Positions 44,404 through 55,750 of a stretch of DNA of 64,000 nucleotides are shown piece by piece (the stretch's first letter is position 1; every line of letters starts with the position of its first letter). Location of the stretch: contig NZ_JAHBOI010000001.1 in the NCBI RefSeq assembly GCF_018531425.1, forward strand, positions 602,491 through 666,490, in the 5' to 3' direction. The position numbers and the translations under genes are program-made. The notes under the pieces were generated by a model. It worked only from the letters and a program-made list of their open reading frames with translations. It was not told the origin of the DNA and made no database searches. The stretch comes from Paenarthrobacter sp. DKR-5 (lineage in GTDB: Bacteria > Actinomycetota > Actinomycetes > Actinomycetales > Micrococcaceae).

Positions 44404-44427
44404 GCGGGCCCGCTGCTGCGGGCCCGC
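44404..44427 (-). terminator. Hairpin between gcvT and gcvH (possible attenuator)
   Basis: A perfect 10-bp stem GCGGGCCCGC around a 4-nt loop lies in the 68-bp gap between the gcvT stop and the gcvH start. A modestly T-rich stretch follows in the transcribed direction. It may be a partial terminator or a processing/stability element that adjusts gcvH-glyA-sdaA output. Confidence 0.4.
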
Positions 44428-44434
44428 GGCGGGC

Positions 44435-45550
44435 TTATTTGGCGCGCTTGTAGAACGGCAGCGGCACGACCCGGAACGGTTCGGCCTTGCCGCGCAGGTC
44501 CACCTGGAGCTCGGTGCCGGGCTCGGCCAGTGCCGCGTCGACGTAGGCCATCGCGACCGGGTAGCCGAGGCTGGGGCTCGGGGCGCCCGAAGTCACCTCG
44601 CCCACCGTCTGCCCGTCCTGCAGCACCGGGTAGTGCGAACGGGCAGCGCGGCGGCCGAGGCCCTGCAGCCCGACCAGCTTCCGGGCCGGGCCGGCGGCCT
44701 TTTTCCGCTCCAGCGCGGCACGGCCGACGAAGTCGCCCTCCTTGGACAGGGCGACGACGGGACCGAGACCGGCGGCGTACGGGTCCACGCCGAGCGAGAG
44801 CTCGTTGCCGTAGAGCGGCATCCCCGCCTCGAGCCGCAGCGAGTCGCGGCAGGCCAGGCCGGCCGGCACCAGGCCGTGCGGCGTGCCCGCGCGCAGCAGG
44901 GCGTTCCAGAGCACCGCGGCGGATTCGTTGGGCACGTAGAGCTCGAAGCCGTCCTCGCCGGTGTACCCGGTGCGGGCCAGCAGGATGTCCAGCCCGGCGA
45001 CCGTCACCTCCGTGGCGGCGTAGTACTTCAGGGACCGGACGTCGTCCGCCTGCCCGGCGGGCACCAGGTCCAGCAGGATCTGTTCGGCGTGCGGCCCCTG
45101 CACCGCGATCAGCGACGTCCGCGAGGACTGGTCGTCCACCGTGACATCGAAGTCGGCGGCGCGTTCGGCCAGGGCGGCGGCGACCGCCTTGGCGTTTCCG
45201 GCGTTGGGCACCACCAGGTAGTTGTCCTCCGCGCGGCGGTAGCTGATCAGGTCGTCGATGATCCCGCCGTCGTCGGTGCAGATCAGCGAGTACTTCGCCT
45301 TGCCGACGGCGATCGCCGAGAGCCTGCCCACCAGCGCGTAGTCGAGGAACGCGCCGGCGTCCGGCCCGCTCACCTCCACCTCGCCCATGTGGCTCAGGTC
45401 GAACAGCCCCGCGGCGGCCCGTACGGCCTTGTGCTCGAGGAGTTCGCTGCTGTACTTCAGCGGCATCTGCCAGCCGCCGAAGTCGGTGAAGGACGCGCCG
45501 AGGGCCCGGTGCTGGTCGTACAGGGCGGTGTGGCTGCTGGTCTCGCTCAT
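44435..45550 (-). CDS. gcvT: Glycine cleavage system T protein (aminomethyltransferase)
   Basis: A 371-residue aminomethyltransferase. The N-terminal pattern [20 protein letters not shown] and [17 protein letters not shown] are diagnostic, and [14 protein letters not shown] carries folate-domain residues. It releases ammonia and forms 5,10-methylene-THF. It starts 12 bp after the gcvP stop with AGGAG upstream. Confidence 0.95.
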   Translation of the reverse strand: MSETSSHTALYDQHRALGASFTDFGGWQMPLKYSSELLEHKAVRAAAGLFDLSHMGEVEVSGPDAGAFLDYALVGRLSAIAVGKAKYSLICTDDGGIIDDLISYRRAEDNYLVVPNAGNAKAVAAALAERAADFDVTVDDQSSRTSLIAVQGPHAEQILLDLVPAGQADDVRSLKYYAATEVTVAGLDILLARTGYTGEDGFELYVPNESAAVLWNALLRAGTPHGLVPAGLACRDSLRLEAGMPLYGNELSLGVDPYAAGLGPVVALSKEGDFVGRAALERKKAAGPARKLVGLQGLGRRAARSHYPVLQDGQTVGEVTSGAPSPSLGYPVAMAYVDAALAEPGTELQVDLRGKAEPFRVVPLPFYKRAK

Positions 45551-45562
45551 GGTGCCGCTCTC

Positions 45563-48400
<2,838 letters not shown>

Positions 48401-48453
48401 GAGGAACTCCCGGTTTGGTCCGGTGCAGGGCACCGCAAATGATCGAGTTCCTC
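48401..48453 (-). promoter_or_regulatory. gcvP leader with possible Shine-Dalgarno sequestration
   Basis: In the transcribed strand, GAGGAACTC (positions 48453-48445) is perfectly complementary to GAGTTCCTC (48409-48401), which overlaps the end of the GGGAG ribosome binding site and reaches the ATG. A second small hairpin (GGTGCCCTGCACC) sits between. This would make a translational expression platform for the riboswitch. Confidence 0.55.
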
Positions 48454-48464
48454 CCCGCACTGTA

Positions 48465-48643
48465 TTGGACCTGAGAGTTTCCGCGTCCCCGGAGGGTCCG
48501 CTTGCACCGTCGGTGAGCCACGGCCGGAGCCTGGCTGCTTTCCAGAGTTGCCTGGTCGCTGCGGTACAGGGGCCTGAGAGATTCCCGGGGAGGATTTGCT
48601 CCTACGGCGCCTGCTCCGGTGGTGGCGGGCAGGACTCTCCCGC
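48465..48643 (-). ncRNA. Tandem glycine riboswitch
   Basis: Reading the minus strand, aptamer 1 (about 48643-48561) starts GCGGGAGAGTCC and contains GCCGTAGGAGCAAATCCTCC and CTCTCAGG. Aptamer 2 (about 48557-48465) contains GGTGCAAGCGGACC, then CCGGGGACGCGGAAACTCTC followed by AGG. These are the conserved cores of the glycine riboswitch, in the usual tandem order joined by a short linker. It precedes gcvP and should turn the operon on when glycine is high. Confidence 0.9.
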
Positions 48644-48685
48644 AGCGGTTCGGAGGCATGTTCAGTTGTGGGTGATTCGTCTCAC

Positions 48686-48715
48686 AGGATATCGGGAAGG
48701 CGGCGGCCAAGGCAA
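48686..48715 (-). promoter_or_regulatory. Possible gcv operon promoter
   Basis: TTGCCT (minus strand, 48715-48710) and TATCCT (48691-48686) are separated by 18 bp and would start transcription about 35 bp before the first aptamer. The match to sigma-70-type elements is moderate. From here to cycA at 48992 I see no gene. Confidence 0.4.
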
Positions 48716-48991
48716 AAGGAGGCCGCCGCGGGCCCGGCCGGCCGGTTTTGACTTTCATTCGTGATCGTGGTCACACTGGTCCCCGTGGCCGCGCCAATGA
48801 TGCCGCTGCCACCCCTTTTCCTTCGGCGGCCGCCCAGCCACGGTGTGTCCGCACGGAGTTGAAGTTCCACGCTGGCCGCACCCCTGCGTTAGTGTGAAAA
48901 CCCGATCTGCCGGCGCCGCTCCACCGCGCTGCGCCGGTGCTTCCGCGCCCCACTTCGGTGCGGAAGCGGCGTCCATCGAGGAAGAAGACCC

Positions 48992-50476
48992 ATGCCAGAC
49001 CAGCAGTCCCCGTCCGCGGCGAAGACCGCCCCCAGGGTTTCGGCCCGCGAGCAGCAGCCCCACCTGCAGCGGCAGTTGAGCAACCGTCACATTCAGCTGA
49101 TCGCCATCGGCGGCGCCATTGGCACCGGGCTCTTCATGGGCTCGGGCAAGACCATTTCGGTCGCGGGACCGTCGGTGATCTTTGTCTACATGATCATCGG
49201 GTTCATGCTGTTCTTCGTGATGCGGGCGATGGGCGAACTGCTGCTCTCGAACCTGAACTACAAGTCCTTCAGCGACTTCTCGGCTGATCTGCTGGGGCCG
49301 TGGGCGGGCTTCTTCACCGGCTGGACCTACTGGTTCTGCTGGGTGGTCACCGGCATCGCGGATGTGATTGCCATTTCCGGCTATGCCAGTGAGCTGTGGC
49401 CGGGCATTCCGCTGTGGATTCCGGGTCTGGGGACCATTGCCATCCTCCTGCTGCTGAACCTGCCAACGGTCAAGTCCTTCGGGGAAACCGAATTCTGGTT
49501 CGCGCTGGTGAAGATTGTCGCGATCGTCGCGCTGATCGTCGTCGGCCTGGTCATGATCTTCACCGGCTTCCGCTCCGGCGCCGGCACTGCCGGCTTCGCG
49601 AACCTCTGGTCGCATGGCGGCTTCTTCCCGAAGGAGTTCATGGGCTTCGTAGCCGGGTTCCAGATCGCCGTGTTCGCCTTCGTCGGCATTGAACTCGTCG
49701 GCACGACTGCGGCCGAGGCCAAGGACCCGGAGAAGAACCTGCCCAAGGCGATCAACTCCATCCCGGTCCGCGTGATGCTGTTCTACGTCGGCGCTCTGGT
49801 GATCCTGATGGCGGTGACCCCTTGGACCGAGTTCAAGGCAGGCCACAGCCCGTTCATCGCCATGTTCTCGCTTGCCGGACTGGGCATCGCCGCCACCGTG
49901 GTGAACCTTGTGGTGCTGACCTCGGCCATGTCCTCGGCGAACTCTGGCATCTACTCCACCTCGCGGATGGTGTTCGGGCTCGCCCAGGAGGGTGACGCAC
50001 CGGAGGTGTTCGGCCGGCTTTCCTCGCGCAAGGTGCCCCGGAACGCATTGTTCCTCTCCTGCGTGCTGCTGCTCTCGGGCGTGGTGCTGCTCTACGCGGG
50101 CAAGGACATCGGCAAGGCTTTCGACATGGTGACCACGGTCTCTGCCGTCTGCTTCATGTTCGTCTGGACGATCATCCTGGTCAGCTACCTTGTGTACCGC
50201 CGTCGCCGGCCGCAGTTGCACGCGGCTTCGGCTTACAAGATGCCCGGCGGCACGGCCATGGTGTGGGTCGTCTTCGCGTTCTTCGCTTTCCTCATCTGGG
50301 CCCTGACGACGCAGCTGGACACGCTGCAGGCCCTGTTGGTGACGCCGTTGTGGTTCGTGGTGCTGGGCGGAGCGTGGCTGGTGCTGCGCCGCCGGCCGTT
50401 CCACACGGCGCGCTACGAGGCGTTCAAGGCGGAGCTGGCCGCGGACCTGGCTGCCGCGGAAGACGCCCGCCGCTGA
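48992..50476 (+). CDS. cycA: CycA-like D-serine/D-alanine/glycine permease
   Basis: A 494-residue amino acid permease of the AAT family with 12 membrane segments. It matches E. coli CycA as I recall that sequence over long stretches, including RHIQLIAIGGAIGTGLFMGS, FFVMRAMGELLLSNL and IAVFAFVGIELVGTTAAE, so the assignment is more specific than usual. It imports glycine, D-alanine and D-serine with protons. GAGGAAGAAG precedes the ATG. Divergent from the gcv operon, it supplies its substrate; no glycine aptamer lies in its own leader. Confidence 0.9.
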   Translation: MPDQQSPSAAKTAPRVSAREQQPHLQRQLSNRHIQLIAIGGAIGTGLFMGSGKTISVAGPSVIFVYMIIGFMLFFVMRAMGELLLSNLNYKSFSDFSADLLGPWAGFFTGWTYWFCWVVTGIADVIAISGYASELWPGIPLWIPGLGTIAILLLLNLPTVKSFGETEFWFALVKIVAIVALIVVGLVMIFTGFRSGAGTAGFANLWSHGGFFPKEFMGFVAGFQIAVFAFVGIELVGTTAAEAKDPEKNLPKAINSIPVRVMLFYVGALVILMAVTPWTEFKAGHSPFIAMFSLAGLGIAATVVNLVVLTSAMSSANSGIYSTSRMVFGLAQEGDAPEVFGRLSSRKVPRNALFLSCVLLLSGVVLLYAGKDIGKAFDMVTTVSAVCFMFVWTIILVSYLVYRRRRPQLHAASAYKMPGGTAMVWVVFAFFAFLIWALTTQLDTLQALLVTPLWFVVLGGAWLVLRRRPFHTARYEAFKAELAADLAAAEDARR

Positions 50477-50627
50477 CCGGCCGCGCCAAACGGGTCGCAG
50501 GCCGACGTCAAACGGGGTCGCACGCCCCGCGACGGGCCCCGGGACGGCTATGCTTCAAGTGACAGAGCATGACCTTCCAGTGCCTGGCTTCTAGCGTGCG
50601 GGTTCGCTTCCGCAGAAATCGGGACCC

Positions 50628-51473
50628 ATGGACCCCTCCGCGGCGCCAGCGCCTTCCCTCCTTGCCGGCAGGTACCAGCTGCGGGAACTGATCGGCCAAG
50701 GCGCCGCCGGGCGCGTGTACCGGGCGCGGGACGAGTTCCTGCAACAGGACGTCGCGGTGAAGATTTCCCGCAACGGGGCCGCGGATTCAGCGGACGCGCG
50801 CCGGCAGCAACGGGAACTGAAGATCCTCCAGCGGCTGGCACACCCGGGGCTCGTCGTCCTGCTCGATGCGGGGGTTGATGTCCAGGAGATGGCGAACCCG
50901 CGGACCTATCTGGTGATGGAGCTCGTCGAGGGGTCCAACCTGCGCCAGCGGCTGAAGAATGGCTTGGTCCCGCGGGGTGACGCCATGCAGTGGAGCGTTG
51001 ATCTGCTGCAGTCGCTGGCTTATGTCCACGCTGAGGGCGTCGTGCACCGGGACATCAAGCCGGCCAACATCCTCATTCCCGCCGGCGACGCCGGAACGGG
51101 GCGCAGCGCACGGCTCTCCGACTTCGGCCTGGCGATCGTCCTGGGCAACACGCCGCTGACGATGCAGGGCACCACCACGGGCACTGCGGCCTACCTCAGT
51201 CCCGAGCAGGCCACGGGCGAGCTGGTGGAGACGCCGAGCGACATCTACTCGCTGGGGCTGGTCCTGCTGGAGTGCCTTACCGGCGTTGTCGCTTTTCCGG
51301 GGCCGCCGTTGGAGTCCATCGTGGGCAGGCTGGTCCGTTCCCCCGCGGTACCGGAAGACCTCGGCGCCTGGGTTCCCGTCCTGCGGGCCATGACGGCGCG
51401 GCTGCCCCAGGACAGGCCGTCCGCCGCCGAAGCGGCCGCCATGCTGGCGCCCGGTGTGGCCGTCCCCGCCTGA
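50628..51473 (+). CDS. Soluble Ser/Thr protein kinase
   Basis: A 281-residue Hanks-type kinase domain without membrane segment, PASTA or other sensor. The Gly-rich loop is IGQGAAGRV (22-30), the ATP Lys is Lys45 in VAVKIS, the catalytic loop is HRDIKPAN (His140-Asp142), and DFGLA follows near 165. The TMQGTTTGTAAYLSPEQATG stretch is a typical activation segment with phosphorylatable Thr residues. The GAAATCGGGACCC leader gives a weak ribosome binding site. It lies beside the stress-protein cluster and may signal within the same response. Confidence 0.92.
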   Translation: MDPSAAPAPSLLAGRYQLRELIGQGAAGRVYRARDEFLQQDVAVKISRNGAADSADARRQQRELKILQRLAHPGLVVLLDAGVDVQEMANPRTYLVMELVEGSNLRQRLKNGLVPRGDAMQWSVDLLQSLAYVHAEGVVHRDIKPANILIPAGDAGTGRSARLSDFGLAIVLGNTPLTMQGTTTGTAAYLSPEQATGELVETPSDIYSLGLVLLECLTGVVAFPGPPLESIVGRLVRSPAVPEDLGAWVPVLRAMTARLPQDRPSAAEAAAMLAPGVAVPA

Positions 51474-51496
51474 CTGCACCGCCCGAGTGGGGCCGC

Positions 51497-52339
51497 CTAG
51501 CTGTCCGGGGCCGCCGGGATTGTGGCGGCGGCCCTCGCATGGCCGCCGACCAGCACCGTTCCGGCGGAGTGATGCAGGACGCGGTGCACGGTGGAACCCG
51601 TCTGGCCGCCGGCGGCGTGGCGCCCCTTGGCCCCCACCACGACCGCGCGGGCTCCCCGCGCGGCGTGCAGCAACCCCTCCGCGGCCGTCCGCCCCGGCAC
51701 GGTCTGTGTGCGCACGGCCAACCCTGGGCTGGCGGCCTTCACACGGTCGGCGGCGGCATCCAGCGCCTCGGAGGCCTGCCCCACGTGCACCAGCACCAGC
51801 TCCTCCCCCCACAGCTGTGCGAGTTCACGGGCGTCCTCGACGGCGGCAGCGCTCGCGGCGGACTCGTCGACCCCTGCCACCACCGGCCCGCGGGCATCCC
51901 ACGCCGAGCGCACCACCGCGACAGGACAGTGTGCGCTCGCAGCGAGCGTCAGGCTGGTGGAGCCGACCAGGAATCCCAGCAGCCCGCCGAGCCCCCGGCT
52001 GCCCACCACCAGCATCCGGGCGTCCTCCGAAAGCCCCGGCAGCACCGACGCCGCCGCGCCGACTGCGAGCGCGGTGTCCACCTGCAGGTCCGGGGACGCG
52101 CCTCGGGCTGCTGCGGCTCCGTCCTCCAGGATCAGTTCCGCGGCGTGCTTCAGCCCGCTGTCCGCCACTCCTTCCACCGGGCCCAGATCGTGCGTGAACA
52201 AGGGCCAGAGCCAGCAGTGCACCACGAGCAGCCCGCGCTGCTCGGCCGTCGCCTGGCGTGCGGCCCAGATGACGGCACCCCTGGCTTCCTCGGATCCATC
52301 GAATCCGACGACGATCTTTCCCTCCGCGGAGACAGCCAT
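51497..52339 (-). CDS. Universal stress protein, two UspA domains
   Basis: A 280-residue tandem USP. Domain 1 has KIVVGFDGSEEARGAVIWAA and the ATP loop VVGSRGLGGLLGFLVGSTS. Domain 2 (from about 146, PVVAGVDESAASAAAVEDA) has a changed loop VVVGAKGRHAAGGQTGSTVH, so its ATP binding may be altered. It follows the single-domain USP gene by 2 bp. Tandem USPs are DosR targets in mycobacteria; the role here is inferred. Confidence 0.92.
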   Translation of the reverse strand: MAVSAEGKIVVGFDGSEEARGAVIWAARQATAEQRGLLVVHCWLWPLFTHDLGPVEGVADSGLKHAAELILEDGAAAARGASPDLQVDTALAVGAAASVLPGLSEDARMLVVGSRGLGGLLGFLVGSTSLTLAASAHCPVAVVRSAWDARGPVVAGVDESAASAAAVEDARELAQLWGEELVLVHVGQASEALDAAADRVKAASPGLAVRTQTVPGRTAAEGLLHAARGARAVVVGAKGRHAAGGQTGSTVHRVLHHSAGTVLVGGHARAAATIPAAPDS

Positions 52340-52341
52340 TG

Positions 52342-52857
52342 TCAGAGGGCCGCGGCGCTGTCGGGGGCGGATTGGGCGGCGGAGCTGCGCTCGGCTTCCT
52401 CCTGCGCTTCGAATCCCGGGATGTCGTGCCCGTGGGCGATGAGCACGGGGCACTTGGCGTGTTCAGCCACCGCCGAGCTGACGGACCCGAGCAACAGCCC
52501 GGCGAACCCTCCGTGGCCACGGCTTCCGACGACGACGAGCGCGGCGGTACGGCTCTCCTCGATGAGGACCTGGGCCGCCTGTCCCCGGCAGGTCTTCGTC
52601 TCGACGGGGCACGGCGGGTTGTCGCCGAAGGCCTGCACGATCGCTTCCGCCAGGATTGTCTCGGCGATTTCCTCCGGGTGCCAGTCCACGGGCGTATAGG
52701 TGCCGAAGGCGAGCTGGAACTGCCAGACGGCCACGGCGGTGATGGAGGTTCCGACCTCCGGGACCAGGCGCCCGGCCCACTTCAAAGCCAGCACGGAGGA
52801 CGGGGATCCGTCGACGCCGACGACGATGCGGGGCTCTGGGGTAGCGCTCTCGTTCAC
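52342..52857 (-). CDS. Universal stress protein, single UspA domain
   Basis: A 171-residue USP. It has RIVVGVDGSPSSVLALKWAG at the N-terminus and the ATP-binding loop VVVGSRGHGGFAGLLLGSVS near residue 107, with an extra C-terminal tail. A segment around residues 65-95 holds two Cys (PPCPVETKTCRG) that could be redox sensitive. It is first in a two-gene unit; its upstream region, shared with the divergent response regulator, has two DosR-like boxes. Confidence 0.9.
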   Translation of the reverse strand: MNESATPEPRIVVGVDGSPSSVLALKWAGRLVPEVGTSITAVAVWQFQLAFGTYTPVDWHPEEIAETILAEAIVQAFGDNPPCPVETKTCRGQAAQVLIEESRTAALVVVGSRGHGGFAGLLLGSVSSAVAEHAKCPVLIAHGHDIPGFEAQEEAERSSAAQSAPDSAAAL

Positions 52858-52944
52858 TGCTCGGTCCGATCATTCAGGCCGCTCTTGGCTGCACCGCCGC
52901 GCGGCTGGGGTTCCAGCTTCCCTGCGGCCGGTCCCTGTTTCAAG

Positions 52945-52983
52945 AGGCTTTAGGCCCGCGGGCCCGATGGACCTTAGGCCCTA
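52945..52983. promoter_or_regulatory. Two DosR-box-like palindromes
   Basis: Read on the minus strand, the boxes are CGGGCCTAAAGCCTCT (upper end 52957) and AGGGCCTAAGGTCCA (within 52967-52983). Both resemble the DosR consensus GGGACTAAAGTCCC at about 11 of 14 positions. They lie between the divergent USP and response-regulator genes. Confidence 0.5.
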
Positions 52984-53098
52984 GCGGGGCCGGCGCCGCG
53001 CAGGGAAGAATGACGGAAACGTACAGCGGCGCCCACTGCCGCTGGCAACACCCATTCATGGGCGGAGACGGTCTCACTCCGCGCCGGACAGGAGCACC

Positions 53099-53785
53099 GT
53101 GGAAAAGGAATTTCCGGGGGGAACCCACCCGAACGGCTCGTCGCGTCCCGTCAGGGTGTTCATTCTTGACGACCATGAGCTGGTTCGCAGGGGCCTGCAG
53201 GAGCTGCTCGAAGGCGAAGGGTTCGAGGTGCTGGGCGACACAGGATCCGCCGTCGAAGCGACTCGCCGGATTCCCGCGCTGCAACCGGACGTGTCCATCC
53301 TCGACGCGCGCCTCCCGGACGGGACCGGCATCGAGGTGTGCCGCGATGTGCGCTCGGTCGACCCGTCGCTGCGCTGCCTGATCCTGACCAGCTACGACGA
53401 CGACGAGGCCCTCCGCGGGGCCGTGCTCGCCGGGGCGGCCGGCTACGTGCTCAAGGAAATCCGCAGCACCGACCTGCTCGACAAGATCCGGCGCGCTGCC
53501 GGCGGGGAGTCACTGTTCGATCCGAGGGTCGAGGCCCGGGTGATCGACGGACTGACCGCGCCGGACCCGGAAGACCCGCGGCTCGCCGCGCTCACGACGC
53601 AGGAGCGCAAGGTCCTCGCCTACATCGGGGAAGGCCTGACCAACCGGGAGATCGGCCAGGCGATGTTCCTTGCCGAGAAGACGGTCAAGAACTACGTGTC
53701 CTCGATGCTGGCGAAGCTGGGTTTCCAGCGCCGGACCCAGGCCGCGGTCTACGTGGCGAAGGGCGTCCAGGAGCAGCATTCCTGA
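53099..53785 (+). CDS. LuxR/NarL-family response regulator, DevR(DosR)-like
   Basis: A 228-residue regulator. The receiver has the acidic pair D24-D25 (FILDDHELVR), phospho-acceptor Asp69 in SILDARLPDG and Lys in GYVLKEI. The output domain is a LuxR helix-turn-helix: LTNREIGQAMFLAEKTVKNY and VSSMLAKLGFQRRTQAA. This linker and helix pattern closely resemble mycobacterial DevR. GTG 53099 follows AGGAG at five bases. It is convergent and overlapping with its probable partner kinase. Confidence 0.9.
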   Translation: MEKEFPGGTHPNGSSRPVRVFILDDHELVRRGLQELLEGEGFEVLGDTGSAVEATRRIPALQPDVSILDARLPDGTGIEVCRDVRSVDPSLRCLILTSYDDDEALRGAVLAGAAGYVLKEIRSTDLLDKIRRAAGGESLFDPRVEARVIDGLTAPDPEDPRLAALTTQERKVLAYIGEGLTNREIGQAMFLAEKTVKNYVSSMLAKLGFQRRTQAAVYVAKGVQEQHS

Positions 53786-55569
53786 CGGGCGGCTGTTCCT
53801 CCTCCGCCTCCTCCGCCGGGCCGGGCACAAACCAGCTCAGCCGGGTGCCGTTGCCGGGGCTGCTCTGCAATTCCATCCTGCCCCCGCAGATCGCCGCACG
53901 CTCGCTCATCGTCGCGAGCCCCCCGCGCCGGGACGGCGTGGAGAACCCGACGCCGTCGTCGACGACCTCCAGTTCGACGCCACCGAGGCCGGCGCTGACC
54001 GAGACTTCGACGCTGCGCGCCTGCGAATGCCGCGCCGCGTTGCTCAGGCCCTCCGTCAGGACAGCGAGCAGATGCCCGGCCAGTTCGTCCCCGACGGCGA
54101 CGTCGATGGGCCCCGCGAACCTGAGCCGTGCGGCCCCGTGGACGGTCGGGTTGTCCTGCACCACCCGCAGGATCCGGCTGCTCAACGAGGTCTCGGTGCT
54201 CCCCGTACCGCGCAGCGAGTAGATCGTGTCCCGCAGCTGGCGGATGGTGTCATCGAGTTCACCGGTGACGGTCGCGATGCGGTCAAGGGCAACAGCGTCA
54301 TCGGTGAAGCGGCGCAGGCTCTGCATGCTCAGGCCCGCGGCGAACAGCCGCTGAATCACCAGGTCGTGCAGGTCGCGGGCGATCCTGTCCCTGTCCCCGA
54401 AGACCGCCTGCTGCTCCCGGAGGCGATGGGCGCGCGCCAGTTCCAGTGCCAAGGCCACATGCGACCCGAAGACCTCGCTCATGCCGATCTCCGTCTGGCT
54501 GAAGGCGTCGGCCCCTGGCCCGCGGACGAGCACCAGCACGCCCTGTCCTTCGCCTGGCCGGCCCAGCGCCGCCAGGAGGGTCGCCCCGCGCCCGACCGCC
54601 GGTTCGTCCCCATCGGGCGGTGCCGGTGGCACGTAGTTCTCCACGTCCTCGATCACCGCTGACGGTGACTCCATCACGATGGACTTGCCGTCCTGCCGCA
54701 GCGTGCAGAGGGCCCCGGGCACGACGCCGAGGCTTCGTCCGAGCAGTGCCTGGGCGCCGTCACCGTCGGCCGCCACGCAGAAGAGTTTGTCGGTGCCCAG
54801 GGTGGGCACCCCGATAATCGCCAGCGTGGCCGCGGACTCCCGCCGGGCACGCCGGGCGACCGCATCGAATCCGGAGCGCTCGTCGGCATCGGGAGATTCG
54901 AGCAGTGTCCGGCCCACGTCCATACAGGCTTCCAGCCACCGGCTGCGCAGCCGTGCTTCACCGAACAGCTGCGCGTTTCTCGATGGCGACGCCCGCGGCG
55001 GCGGCGAGCGCGACGACGAGTTCCTCGTCCATGGCCGTGAACCCGTCGCCGCCGGACTTCTCCGTCAGGTAGAGGTTGCCAAAGACCTTGTCCCGCACGC
55101 GCACCGGCACTCCGAGGAAGGAGCCCATCGGCGGATGCTGTTCCGGGAAGCCCTCAAAGGCCGGGTGCTCACGCAGGTCCGGCAGCCGCAGCGGGCGCGG
55201 GTCCTCAATCAGCAGTCCAAGCACGCCCCGGCCTACGGGTACCTTGCCGATCCGCTCGGCGACGCCGTCCTCGAACCCCACGGAAACGAAATGGTTCATC
55301 CCGCGCTCGTTGCCCATGACACCCAACGCGCCGTAACGCGCCCCGGAGAGCACGCAGGCCGAGCTGACAACGCGCTCGAGTACCGCTTCAAGGCTCAGGT
55401 CCTCCGCGACGGAGATGACGGCCGTGAGCAGCGCCTGCAGCCGTTCCTGCGCCAGCACCAGTTCGTCGGCATTGGCCACGAAGTCCCGCAGCAGATCCTC
55501 GACGTGCCGCGCAGAGGCACCCGGCAGGACTGTGCCAGCCGTGCGCGGATGGTCGTGGCCGGGTCCCAT
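53685..55569 (-). pseudogene. DosS/DevS-like GAF sensor kinase, broken by a +1 frameshift
   Basis: Frame 1 (55569-54958) encodes an intact first GAF domain (RIGKVPVGRGVLGLLIEDPR; PEQHPPMGSFLGVPVRVRDK) including His145, which aligns with the heme-ligating His149 of M. tuberculosis DosS. It then ends prematurely: GVAIEKRAAVR stop. Frame 2 (to 53685) continues with the second GAF and HisKA_3/HATPase (DRIARDLHDLVIQRLFAAGL; LSNAARHSQ). Removing one A from the run at 54976-54978 restores GVAIENAQLFGEARLRSRWL, the normal family sequence, giving a protein of about 627 residues. This is a real mutation, a sequencing error, or recoding. The tail overlaps the response-regulator gene by 101 bp. Confidence 0.85.
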
Positions 55570-55708
55570 GGTTGCCTGCCTAAGGTACTACGCTGGTGCT
55601 GCTCGTGGAGGGCTCCGCCCTCAAGGCATTTCTCAATTTCTCATGCCGTCAATCCACTCTGGCACGAATTGCGCCGCGCGTCAGCCCCTCCGAGGGGTCG
55701 AATTTGGG

Positions 55709-55745
55709 AAGGCCTAGCCGGGCCCGTTCCCCGGGCCTAGGCTCG
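55709..55745. promoter_or_regulatory. Possible DosR-like elements upstream of the P-type ATPase
   Basis: AAGGCCTAGCCGGG (55709-55722) and CGGGCCTAGGCTCG (55732-55745) carry GGCCTAG cores like those at 52945-52983 but with weaker symmetry. They lie just before the ATPase start. A CCCCTCCGAGGGG hairpin sits slightly upstream. Confidence 0.35.
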
Positions 55746-55750
55746 ATGGC

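Noticed and set aside
48721..48991. A second glycine riboswitch in front of cycA
   Set aside because: No aptamer core sequence (CTCTCAGG and partners) is present in this orientation.
48755..50404. A 549-codon minus-strand open frame
   Set aside because: Antisense to cycA, low complexity in His/Glu/Asp/Gln.
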